From positions 496,001 through 560,000 of the forward strand of contig JAFEVB010000004.1 in assembly GCA_032629725.1 (NCBI GenBank): DNA of 64,000 bases. Reading direction: 5' to 3'. A model generated the notes under the pieces. The model was given only the letters and a program-made list of their open reading frames with translations, did no database searches and had not been told where the DNA came from. The translations under genes and the position numbers were made by a program. Below, piece by piece: positions 45,912 to 55,887 of this stretch (its first letter is position 1; the number at the start of each line of letters is the position of its first letter). The stretch is from Gremmenia infestans. Lineage: Eukaryota; Ascomycota; Leotiomycetes; Helotiales; Hamatocanthoscyphaceae.

Positions 45912-47960
45912 ATGGCTACCCCGAAGACAAACGGATACGGATACCAAACATTACAGCGTTCCAGGAACGAGATCAGGCTATTAAAACTCCTACCGGCAGA
46001 TGGAAACGCAACGCTCAAATTCATCCCCGCTTGCCACATCTTCCATGCCGCCCTTCATGAACAACCGAAGTTTGTGGCCTTGTCCTATGTCTGGGGAGCT
46101 GCCACGGATCTCCGGATGATACTTGTTGGAAATTCCAGAGTTCGAGTAACCAAAAATCTGTACGACGCGATGATGGTACTCAGACAGCCCAAAGAAGACC
46201 TTGTGATCTGGGTCGATGCCCTCTGCATCAATCAGTCAGACGACGAAGAGAAAAGTTGGCAAGTTGGGCTTATGGCAGATATCTACCGAACGGCATGCAA
46301 GGTTGTTGCTTGGCTTGGTCCAGCAAAAGGTGACGATGAATCAGTAATGGATTATCTGAACTTTCTTGGAGCAAAAGCAGAGACTTGCGGCATGGACAAT
46401 GGGTATGAGCCTTACCACCAACATGTCTGGCAAAAGCTGGCGTTACAGCCTCGAGAGCTCCGTGATCTAAACCGATCATATTCCAGAATAATAACACCCT
46501 CTGGAAAAATATTTACGTTCCCCCAAGCTACATTGCACAGTATTTTCTATACTATCAGTGGCTGGCACGATGATGATAACCTATTGCCGATTGCTGGCAT
46601 AAAGCGGTTTTTTACCCGGCCCTGGTGGGGACGGATATGGATTCTGCAAGAAATAACCCTTCCAGAGAACGCAGAATTCCTCTGTGGAAGCAAGAGAATC
46701 ACACGACGTCGATGCAGCGCCGCTCTTAATGCGTATTGTGCTCTACGGGGCGTCCTCACAATGACATTTACCAACCAGTCACAAACTTTAACTTCCTATC
46801 ATCTTAAAATCGCCATGGACCTGTTTCAGCACAGACCTACTGTCATGCTATCTTCCTGGAATATATACAGATGCTCCAAGTTCCCATTGGCAGCCCTCCT
46901 GCGCGCAACATGCGTTGGCAGTATCAATATCAATCGCCATGGGCCTCACCACTTGGAGTCAACTGACCCGCGAGACAAAATATTTGCTTTATTGGGTCTG
47001 GCAGCAGATCGAGAGGAGTTAGAAGAATTGGGTGTTGTTCCAAATTATTCGAAATCGTGTATAGAAACGTACACGACGGCCATGTTAGCTCTGCTTCAGC
47101 AGGGTCATATGTCACTGCTTTCGTTCTGTCAGACGCCAAAAATCCAGTCCAGCCTACCATCCTGGGTCCCTGATTGGTCTCGATCCGCGACAGATATGCT
47201 ACAAGATGTGGAAAATGATCATATTACCATCTATCCCAAGTTCAGCGCATCTGGAGTGCAATCATGTCATTCTAAAGTTACTGCTATTAGGAGGGAAGGG
47301 GCAATCGAGGGTATCTCAGTGGAATGCCATGTATATGATGAGATCTTCGAAGTTGGTTCTTTTCCTGGCAGAGTTTCTAGTCACGAAGTACCTCTTGAGG
47401 AGACATATTCGTGGCCAGTAAAGTGGGTAGTTGAGATTCTTCGTCTGACATATCAGAAGAGGCAACTTTACGTAGACTTCAGCGATCGTCTACGTGCAGC
47501 GGCGAGGACCTCGATTGGAGGCGCTGGATACAACCAAGATGAGAAAATGGTAAGGGTTGGCGATGATCGTTTTCTTGATGCTGTTATCCTTTTGAGAAAT
47601 GGCATCGAGCACATCAAGAGAAAACATATCAAGCTTGGGCTTCAGCAGCTCTTGAAAAAGGGAGTTATTAAAGGTAAGGTAAAGAGCGAGGCTAGTATGT
47701 CGTCGATGTTGGACTCGGAAATCATTGGGAAGAGCTTGGGGCGACTCCCATTCATTACTGGAAAGGGACATTTGGTCCTTGGCCCAGAATATGCTAAGCG
47801 GGGTGACTCCGTCGCACTAATAAAGGGAACCCAGGTTCCCTTTATTCTTCGACCTCAAAGTGATGGACAGTACCAGCTCATAGGCGAGGCCTATGTTGAT
47901 GGTATTATGGACGGAGAGGCCATGGAGAACTCCAAATGGTATGAGGTAAATTTGGTTTAG
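45912..47960 (+). CDS. Heterokaryon-incompatibility (HET) domain protein
   Basis: A single exon of about 682 aa. The N-terminal HET domain shows its three conserved blocks: FVALSYVWG, LVIWVDALCINQSDDEEKS followed by QVGLMADIYRTACKVVAWLG, and a later RPWWGRIWILQEI block. A further STDPRDKIFALLGLA segment, common in HET proteins, follows, and the C-terminal half is variable. HET-domain proteins mediate non-self recognition and programmed cell death after fusion of incompatible hyphae, though many family members have no proven role. No partner such as a NACHT or ankyrin protein lies beside it. The frame is open a further 63 nt upstream, but the first ATG is at 45912. Next to AT-rich relic DNA, a usual setting for this fast-evolving family. 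Confidence 0.9.
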   Translation: MATPKTNGYGYQTLQRSRNEIRLLKLLPADGNATLKFIPACHIFHAALHEQPKFVALSYVWGAATDLRMILVGNSRVRVTKNLYDAMMVLRQPKEDLVIWVDALCINQSDDEEKSWQVGLMADIYRTACKVVAWLGPAKGDDESVMDYLNFLGAKAETCGMDNGYEPYHQHVWQKLALQPRELRDLNRSYSRIITPSGKIFTFPQATLHSIFYTISGWHDDDNLLPIAGIKRFFTRPWWGRIWILQEITLPENAEFLCGSKRITRRRCSAALNAYCALRGVLTMTFTNQSQTLTSYHLKIAMDLFQHRPTVMLSSWNIYRCSKFPLAALLRATCVGSININRHGPHHLESTDPRDKIFALLGLAADREELEELGVVPNYSKSCIETYTTAMLALLQQGHMSLLSFCQTPKIQSSLPSWVPDWSRSATDMLQDVENDHITIYPKFSASGVQSCHSKVTAIRREGAIEGISVECHVYDEIFEVGSFPGRVSSHEVPLEETYSWPVKWVVEILRLTYQKRQLYVDFSDRLRAAARTSIGGAGYNQDEKMVRVGDDRFLDAVILLRNGIEHIKRKHIKLGLQQLLKKGVIKGKVKSEASMSSMLDSEIIGKSLGRLPFITGKGHLVLGPEYAKRGDSVALIKGTQVPFILRPQSDGQYQLIGEAYVDGIMDGEAMENSKWYEVNLV

Positions 47961-48736
47961 CGGCATTGACGGTAGGTGTCTAGCATTTTCAATACTCATC
48001 TTACAAATTGACCCTGGCGTTCCCACCCTCAGCAGCCCTTAGCAGGGCTGAAGTCAAGGGTAGGGACCGCCGGAAAGACAATATGACTTATGCCGTATGC
48101 TCACGCGGCGAAGAATAGTAGGCTGATCGCTAATATCACGACAGGTGATAAGCTAGGAATAAGCAGGCCAGAAAAACAGACCCATAAGTCAACCAAGTGG
48201 GCAAAGAAAACCGGATATATAGTAGGGGAAAGTATAAGTGTTAGTTTTACAAGGTAACGGATATCCGTAGAAAACAAAGCAAACAGGTAAAGATTCTTAT
48301 TATATGTTCTTCATTACAATAGGTAGCTCCAACGATCTCAGATCGTTGGCAGTCAGCTACCCAGCTCGAGATCTCTATCGCCGGTGTAAAAGGGATAATA
48401 TTTTAGGGTTGTGGAAGTTACTATAGTATACTATGTAGGGACGCTTTCCCGACTGGAACGGGAGATTTTAAACACCTCTTTCAAACCAATGACAACGCGT
48501 GGTCAATGATACAAAATGGGTCAAAGCCACGTGGCACAGGACTGGTGGTATACTAGTCAATTTGAGTTGAGTATTTGAAGCACGACGAAATTTCCTTTAA
48601 AGCACTAAATATATTCCTAAGAAAAGGTATCTATCTGCATGCGGCATAATCAGCTTTTACGAAAGCCCACATGATGTGCAAGGCTCGGGGACTAAACCCC
48701 GCACCGATTGACATGACTATCTCCGATTCTCGAATT
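47961..48736. other. Convergent intergenic with a hairpin
   Basis: AT-rich spacer between the HET gene (+) and the MFS transporter (-). It contains the nested inverted repeat at 48322-48361. No gene supported. Confidence 0.5.
48322..48361. repeat. Nested perfect inverted repeat (hairpin)
   Basis: Inner arms CCAACGATC (48329-48337) and GATCGTTGG (48341-48349) are separated by TCA. Outer arms GGTAGCT (48322-48328) and AGCTACC (48355-48361) flank them with a 5-nt bulge. The whole forms a 16-bp stem. It could be a remnant of a small transposable element, a binding site for a dimeric protein or a transcript-end hairpin; the sequence does not decide. Confidence 0.6.
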
Positions 48737-50591
48737 TTAATTCTCATGTTGGTCCACTTGCTCGATGTGAAGTACGCTGCTCTTTTGAGCGGCACCTTTC
48801 TTATCAGCAACCGTCACACGTCTGACTTCCGCGTCGAGAGCTTCTTGTGGGCGAGCTGTGGATTTTGTGGCTTTGTCGCCAAAAGGAATGATAGTGGTAT
48901 GGCCGGAATCCACGTCAAAGTACTCGTCAATATCCTCCAGAGTCCGGTTTGCAGTCTCTGGGTACAGAAAGTAGACGACTGGGATGAAAAGTAGATTGAA
49001 GGCAGCAAATACTGTTCTAGCGTAAGCGTTTGGTAAGTATAAGAGTTGTTTTTTATACGAGACCTACTGATGTAAAACCTATATCCGGTGTTTCGGATGC
49101 CAGTAGGCGTAAACTGTGTGCAGACGAAACCAAATCACCAATTCGTTGCAGTTGCCGCAGCTGATCCAGTGGTTCGCATAGCCAGTGAGTTGACCTCGGC
49201 CTGGTACACCCATGGAACCATGCCCCAAGTACAGCCGAATGCAGCATAGTAGAAGAAGAGGAACGTGATTGCAACGGCACCCCACTTCTACTTGTCAGCG
49301 TGCATATAACAAAGGGAGGAAGAGAAAATAACTTACTTGAAAAGGTGCGGTAGCAAGAAGACCAACAGCCAGGGCAACCATCACGTAGGCTCCACATTGA
49401 AGCACAAGCCCGCTCAACATGAGTGATCTTCTACCAAATCGCTCAATCATCCAGAAACAGAGCCCAGACGATATCATGTAAGAAGTAGCATTGCATCCAG
49501 TGAGGACTCTGGCCATAAACTCGCTGAGACCAATATTCTCTGTCAAGATGATTGGGAAATAGTAGTTCAAAGCGTTGATTCCTCCAAACTGCTGCATGAA
49601 CTGTCCTCCGCACCCGAGTAGGAGTCTCTTCAAGTGTCCGCTTCTGTCCCGGGAGAGCACGACCTCTTTCAAGGTTATGCGGGATTGTTTTCCGATGTTG
49701 TAAGCTTCTTCGATAGATAAGAGTTCATTGATGACTGTGGGATCATCTAAAGGCAAATTATCTCCAAGGTAGCGCCGCAGAGCTTCGTGCGCATCATCTC
49801 GCCTATCTCTCATCACTAGCCATCGAGGTGATTCCGGAAGAAGTGGAAGCAAACAGCACATCACAATACATGGTACCAACTAGGTTCATTTTGTGTTAGT
49901 ATCTAGATATCTTGCAGCTATTCGATGTCTGACTTACTTGGAGAGCCAATGGAACTCTCCATTGGGCTGATGTGTTGATGTAAGAGAATGCAAGAGTGAG
50001 CCAGCTTGCGATGCAGTAGAAGACGACATTATGAAGCACAACTATGACAGAAAGCTTTCCTCGCCTTGGCCCTCTGCATGATTCAGCCTGGTACATTCCA
50101 CAGGTAGAACTGATCAATCCTACAAATAGAGATGTTAGAGTCCACATTGTAGTCCTGTAGAAGAGAGAGACAAACCGTTGCCCAATCCATTAATCACACG
50201 CCCAACGATGAACTGGGGAAATTGATATGATGAGAATTGCAGGATGGCACCGACTGTTGAGAAGAATGCCCCTGCCCGAAGGGTATTTTTACGACCGAGA
50301 CGATCACCGAAAAGAGCGGCAAGCAAGCAGCCTGCAAGATTTCCAAGCTGTAACTTCTATTAGCTGCTATAACTACAAATATATTGCAATAACACCAACC
50401 GAAAAACAACTCGCAGTAATTCCCTGGATGTCAGAGTTCTTTGTTTGTGGGAAAGTATCGATAAAGAATTTACTGATCAAGATGCCACTGATGACACCTT
50501 GGTCATATCCGTACCAAGACTGTGCAGCAGCATTGGTAGCCGTAAGAGCAATTTCCAAGCGTCTCCAAGTAAGTTGGTTCTTGATCGCCAT
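48737..50591 (-). pseudogene. MFS sugar-type transporter interrupted by an in-frame TGA
   Basis: Six exons join cleanly: 50591-50400, 50347-50176, 50119-49938, 49879-49337, 49287-49068 and 49011-48737 (528 codons). Introns are 49-58 nt with good borders and all phases match. Motifs of the sugar porter family are present: GYDQGVISG, GDRLGRKNTL, PESPRWLV, QQFGGINALNYY, ERFGRR, and PETANRTLEDID after the last segment. Codon 414 is TGA (49137-49135), in ATNW-stop-FGFVCTQFTP, where relatives have one ordinary residue. Translation would end at 413 aa, losing the last two of twelve membrane segments. No intron can remove the stop. The product was probably a plasma-membrane proton symporter for a sugar or aromatic acid. 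It is divergent from the Zn2Cys6 regulator, as expected of a cluster transporter. Confidence 0.85.
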
Positions 50592-51719
50592 GTTGAAGAT
50601 GGTTCACTAATTGAAAAAGTCGAGATGACGCGAGGAAAAGGAGGCAAGACTTTCCACTACTTATAGAAAGTACAATCTGACGGGAAAGGAACGGGAGCAT
50701 GGAAATAATTCACTAACAAAATGTAGAACTTAATAAATACCAAGCTTGCTTGTTTCCGATACTCGTACTAGGTCACCCCTAGTGGCTGGGGTAGTAGCGG
50801 GGTATGGGGTTATGGGGTACATGACCGGGGCCTTTTTCCTGAGACTCCAGCCGAGCTGACAGCCAATTGAGGCACCAGGGGCATTGCTACCTACTGTACC
50901 TTCGTAAAAGCCTCAAATTGCCAGACTCACGCGGCAGTCGCCGGGGAAAGAGCCCGATTCCTTTGTAAGAGTCAATAATAGCTACCAATCAAGACCAAAA
51001 CGACTGACCATGCCCCTGAAGACTTCAACTACTCAAAGGAAAGCGATAGTGTTACAAAGCATCCGTACTTATGTGAATTGCGTGTGATTTGCCCGAAATA
51101 ATAGGAATTGCTGCAGATTGTGAATCGCCTCCTTTGTTCCAAGTCTTCCCAATACGATTGATTGTCATCAGATTGGGCGCAAGTCATTCGCGAAGCAAAG
51201 TTACCGAGAGTTTTAAGCTCCGAATCAAGTCAGGGACAACATGGCCCGGAACCCCTGCCACATAAATGGTAGTATGATACGGCCCTTTCACGTGCTCACT
51301 TGACCGGTCCCTACATGGCCCTTGGCATGACAATGCCAGCCGCACGTATATCAACCAGATCTACATTCGAGCTGGAGTAGAAATGGAAATGGCCCGGCGA
51401 TTCTTCTTCCTCAAGGATCAAGTTTGCGGGGATGCGGAGAAACGTTTGTACGCATGACCCGCTTTTCATTCGCCGTACTTCCCCACCCCCACCAGTGCCC
51501 CAAAGTGGAGTGGATTTTGCAAGCACAGATTGCGGATCATCCTCCTTGCGTAGGGACTTTCAAGAATCTCTACTGAAATTTACATTCTTATACAAGTCCC
51601 ATTGAAACAAGCGACAACAACGAGATTATGGAGCCAAGCAAAGTAGTGTATGTATTTCGGTTTCCGTATTATCTCCTTCCGAATTCCCCTTATCTCAACT
51701 ATTCGAATCAACTACGAAG
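50592..51719. other. Divergent promoter of transporter and regulator
   Basis: No gene supported. Contains a CGG-N6-CCG palindrome at 50932-50943, the general form bound by Zn2Cys6 dimers, 341 nt upstream of the transporter start. Confidence 0.5.
50932..50943. promoter_or_regulatory. CGG-N6-CCG candidate Zn2Cys6 site
   Basis: CGG CAGTCG CCG in the divergent promoter of the transporter and regulator genes. The spacing differs by one from the two N5 sites in the IDO-kynureninase promoter, so it may not be bound by the same protein. A single such palindrome is expected by chance fairly often. Confidence 0.25.
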
Positions 51720-53832
51720 ATGGCATACTCTTACGTAGGCCAAAAGTATGAATCAAGTACAGGATTATACCCGGCTTCATGCAAAGGTACTTTTCTTGCG
51801 ACTGGCCGAGGTTTGAGACCCCGAGGTGCACCAAGTTCACATCGCGTTTCGAGTATTTCAAGACCCATGCTGATCCGGGCCGTGTACTGCTCTAGGTGCT
51901 CTTCGTGCCGTCAAAGAAAGGTCAAGTGTGATAGAAAGCAGCCGACCTGCGGACTCTGCAAGGAAATCGGCACAGCTTGCTTATACGTCCGGCCCCAAAA
52001 GAAAAGAGGACTTCGCGCGGGATATGTTTCGTCACTTGAGAGCAGACTAAGTTAGAATACAGGGAAGTGCTTTGGTATAGCGCTAATAGGACAATAGATA
52101 GATTGGAACAGGAGTTTTTCGACTTCAAGTCCCAGCACCCAGCTAGTAAGGTTTAATCAAGCCTCACTAAATTTCACTATAGCTGACAGATGGGCCTAGA
52201 TTTAGTTCATGCCAGTGTTTCCACCCCGGAAGATGTCAGCCCGTCAAGTCAACATGACCGGGGGTTTTATGTGTCGTCCCCGGCATCGCAAATGGACCGC
52301 TCAGTTGAGGAGTCTGAACGTGATGTCTTTTCCCAGTCAATCTTGAATGATTTATGCAATGCCTGGTTCGAACGCTATCACCCTTGGTTTCCAATTCTCC
52401 ACAGGCTTTCCGTCATTGGAACAATCGAAGACACAGCCGCATTGGAGGAATCTCCTATTTACATTGTACTGAAGGCCATCATTGCTGTTACTCTTCCTCA
52501 TTGGTCTTTGTCAAATCCAATCTCTCGAGAAACACGAAGTCGAATATCGGAGAAGTTTCGAAAACAGGTCATCCTACAAGCTATTAGTGCTCTATCACTT
52601 CCTTCTCTTCAAGCTGTCTTGATTGTAACGACTATTGACTATGGAGCTGGGAGACTTTCTGAATTCTGGAACTTGGTGGCATTATGTAAAAGGTGGGTAG
52701 ATCGCAAATCGAAGATAGTTAGCTATACACTGACGCAAATCCAGAATGGGAATTCAGCTTGGGCTGCGTGATCTCGTGGCAAACAAGTTCGATAATTTCA
52801 ATAAGCTGTCGACATTGCCTCCACGAATGATCCCAGTCCCAACATCTTTGATAGAACAAGAAGAGAAGATCCGGGCATATTGGATGACAGAAGTACTCGA
52901 CAGTATGTCTTCTCTAGGTGCAGGGTGGAATCTTAGTCTATCACTTCCTGAAAGCGAATCGTGGTTCCCCTGTAATGAAGCGGTGTGGGCTTTTCCGGAA
53001 AAAACGACTTCCTTCTCGTCATTTGATGATTCTGAAGTATCGTCTGCCTTCTCGGTTTACTTAAACTTGGTTACGCATCAACTATACCAAGTCCATCTCT
53101 TCTTACAACAATCATATGATGCAACATCCGCAGTCGACAGAGCACGATGGCAGTCACAGTGCATAACTGTGGATGAAGCATTGAACAAATGGAGAAACTC
53201 AAATCTTGAGACGAACTATCTGGGCCACGATTCAACAGTGGTGCTAAGTGCAGTGACCTTCAATGCGTGAGCATCCTCCTGTAAAGCCTCATTCTATTAC
53301 TCACATAAATAGTGCTATCATTGCGTTATATCAGAGACTCGCACTTCCTCCAAAAGGTCTAGCTGAAGTTCATGGCCCGTGGTACCACGCGATACAAAGG
53401 TGTTTGAATGCTTGTGATGAAATGAGCACGGTTATTCGCGCTATCAATGACGCAGATCTGGAGAACATGAGCCCGCATATGATATTTTGTATATTTGTTG
53501 CCGCAAGATTCTACCTAGGTAAGTTTTGTGTCACCGAGCTTAATGAAAATGTCGCTAATAAAAACGAAGTTCATGCAAAAGTCCTCTCGGTTGAAATTCC
53601 TCGCTCTCTCGACCTCCTAATTTATGGGCTGAAAACCTGTGGCCAGAGGTGGTACTTTGCTCGTCGATTGGAAAAGGTATTGCATACTGCTATTGCGGAG
53701 AAACAGGTCCCAGTTGTCATGTCTGCGCTTCCACAGCAGTTTTATGATTTGCAATATTCGTCGTTGGACATTGACCATGCATTGAGTCTTTGGGCAGAAG
53801 ACAGCAGGCGCCCTAGTGTTTTGTCACCCTGA
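51720..53832 (+). CDS. Zn2Cys6 fungal transcription factor
   Basis: Exons 51720-52050, 52098-52150, 52190-52692, 52745-53266 and 53313-53832 join to about 642 aa. The binuclear zinc cluster is CSSCRQRKVKC followed by DRKQPTCGLCKEIGTAC, that is C-x2-C-x6-C-x6-C-x2-C-x6-C. It is followed by a short linker and a coiled dimerisation stretch (LESRLNRLEQEF) created by the first splice. The middle has the fungal-specific regulator segment NAWFERYHPWFPILHR and helices typical of the regulatory domain. Introns are 47, 39, 52 and 46 nt; the 39-nt one (52151-52189, donor GTTTAA) is the weakest call, but no other join keeps the frame. The start is uncertain: ATG 51867 is also in frame and would begin just before the zinc cluster. 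It lies between the transporter and the oxidoreductases and is the likely local regulator. Confidence 0.82.
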
Positions 53833-54161
53833 GAGCATAAAGTTCATATTATAAGAACCCTTAATCATCCATAGCGCTAGTGAACCCGTAAGATGTGTTC
53901 ATGAAGGGCCATCGCAGCTTCGGGGTATACCCCGCTGTCCCGCCCCCTTTCTAAGCGAGTATGCCTTGTAATTATAATACACAAAGGGAAGTTTGGAGAT
54001 CATACAAATACTCTGATCCCTGTGAAACGCCTCTACCAAGCTACAGTTTGGCAAGATCTGCTTGGTGAAGTTTTATGGCTTGGTATTGAATCTATCAAAT
54101 AATGACTTGCCACTACTCCCTCCCTCCATATCAAATTATCACTGCCATGTCCCTATCCAAT
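53833..54161. other. Convergent intergenic
   Basis: Between the regulator (+) and the ADH (-) 3' ends. No feature recognised. Confidence 0.45.
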
Positions 54162-55391
54162 TTAGGTTGAGAAAGCCTTGTTAAAATCCGTCAGTGTGAA
54201 GCGGTATTTTACGTCATTTTTCTGTAGTCTCGTCACTATGTCACCTGTCAGATTCTGCCAAGTCTTCCGTTCATAGATTATAACAACTTACCAGCTTCAG
54301 CGCACCCCTTTTCCGAGATCGGAATTTCTTCCACCCATGGATGGATACCCTTATCAGCCGCGAGTTGTAGCATTCTTAGAACCTCTTTCCTGGAACCAAG
54401 ATGAGTTGCGCCGATTAAACACCCATTCTCCCTGAACATATTTGACTTGATCTCCTGTCTAGCTCCCTCTGGCAGACCAACGCTAATCCATCTACCGTGC
54501 ACATCGAGAAGAGAAAGATATTTCCCTAAATCGAACCCATCGCTACTATTAGCGGTGTTAACGATAAGGTCAAATGTCATCCGATGAGACTCGTTCCACT
54601 CCTTATCAGCGGTAGCAATGAAACCGTCTGCTCCCAACTTCAAGGAGTTAGCTTCTTTGGCATGGGATCTCGAGATGACCCACGTCTCGGCTCCGAGAGC
54701 TTTCGCAAAGAGAACACCGAAATGGCCAATCCCTCCGAGCCCGACAATACCAACCTTTTTCCCAGGTCCAGCACCATTACGCACGAGAGGGCTGAACGCC
54801 GTCAGCCCTGCGCAAAGCATTGGCGCTACCTCTGTAGTCTTAAGTGCATTTGGAATCGGTACTTGGCAACTATTAGCAAGTGGTCTTTCTTTTCGACGTT
54901 AAAATCTCGTACCTCATGGGCACGAATATGACTCGCATATCCACCTTGGGAGACGATTCCGGTATCTGGCCAAATGGCACCATAAGTGTCGATTTGGTGG
55001 CGGCAGTAGGTCTCGTTGTCATTTTTGCATTGCTTGCAATCCAAGCACGAGTAGATCTGAGCACCTACACCAACACGCTCTCCCGTCTTTATCAAGGTGA
55101 CCTTGGGGCCGACACGGAGTGCTTCTCCGATGATCTCATGGCCTATGCAGAGAGGGAAGTGTTTTGGTCCCCAGCCGCCAGTTATGGTATGTACATCCGA
55201 CCCACACACTCCGCAGGCGAGGATTTTTACGTCGACATCATAGTCTCCAAACGGTTTTGGTGTAATCTGTCCCTGAATCAGCATTTGTCAAGTCTATTAC
55301 AAGGAAGATTACCTACTTCTCGTTTGGTGAATGTTGTCCAAGTCTCGGAGCCATCAACCTGAAAGCCTTCAAAAGTATCCGGGTAAACCAT
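54162..55391 (-). pseudogene. Zinc alcohol dehydrogenase (cinnamyl/ADH6-like) with a frame break
   Basis: Recognisable exons are 55391-55317, about 55272-54913, about 54869-54292 and 54235-54162. The order of motifs is that of NADP-dependent ADH6/cinnamyl alcohol dehydrogenases: MVYPDTFEGF, FGDYDVDVKI, ACGVCGSDVH (zinc Cys), GHEIIGE, structural-zinc CLDCKQCKNDNETYC, the Rossmann motif GLGGIGHFG, and the end DVKYRFTLTDF. Such enzymes reduce aromatic or branched aldehydes. Between exon 2 (ending HIRAHE, donor GTACGA at 54912, phase 0) and exon 3 (VPIPNALKTTEVAPM) both available acceptors, TAG at 54870 and CAAG at 54862, leave the wrong phase (2 or 1). A full reading therefore needs an indel of one or two bases near 54.87 kb. 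The exon 2 start could be 55272 or 55266. Probably inactive in this strain. Confidence 0.75.
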
Positions 55392-55887
55392 GACGAATGA
55401 TGTAAAGCTGGAATGTTCTAATGAATAAATCGAAATGTCAATTCTCTCACGCTTTATATATATACCTAGGTACCTTTACAGAATCATGTACTAAATTTAT
55501 TGTCGCTAAACCTGCATTGCGGGGTGGGGTCCCGTATGCGTCGGGCCATGTCCTCTGCGATCAGGTTGGATCGTAAATTACGGGGCGACCCCTCACTATT
55601 CTTGAATGCAATGTGTGAATCGGCCTCTGGAAGTCTGAGAAGCGAAATATGAAACATCGATAACGAGCCGGAGCACAATGCAGCGAAGTTATTACCTAGT
55701 CTCGGGCTCCGGTAGCCACCAACTAAAGTCTTTAACGATCTATTTATAGCCGCTACCCACCGGAAACTAGTCGTACTCGAGGTCTAATCTACGCTTGGAT
55801 AACACAAATTTCATAAGTAAAGCATTCAGATTTATACAAATTATTGGCAGAATATTACCCCTAGACTAAAGAGGAAACTTTAATTCG
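55392..55887. other. Intergenic
   Basis: Upstream of the ADH gene and downstream of the FAD monooxygenase, both minus. Contains CGG-GCT-CCG at 55703-55711 and, 36 nt on, a partly inverted CCGGAAACTAG segment. No gene seen. Confidence 0.45.

Noticed and set aside
48680..48720. GGGGACTAAACCCC segment resembling a tRNA T-arm
   Set aside because: No complete cloverleaf, no A-box, and it sits at the 3' flank of the transporter.
49111..49137. A 25-nt GT...AG segment that could splice out the TGA in the transporter
   Set aside because: Far below any known intron length and it changes the frame.
52051..52097. Apparent stop/frameshift just after the zinc cluster of the regulator
   Set aside because: A 47-nt intron (GTTAGA...AATAG, branch GCTAAT) restores LESRLNRLEQEF, so this is not a lesion.
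55690..55760. Possible terminal inverted repeats of a small transposon
   Set aside because: Complementarity between the CTCCGG and CCGGAAAC parts is short and interrupted; no target-site duplication seen.
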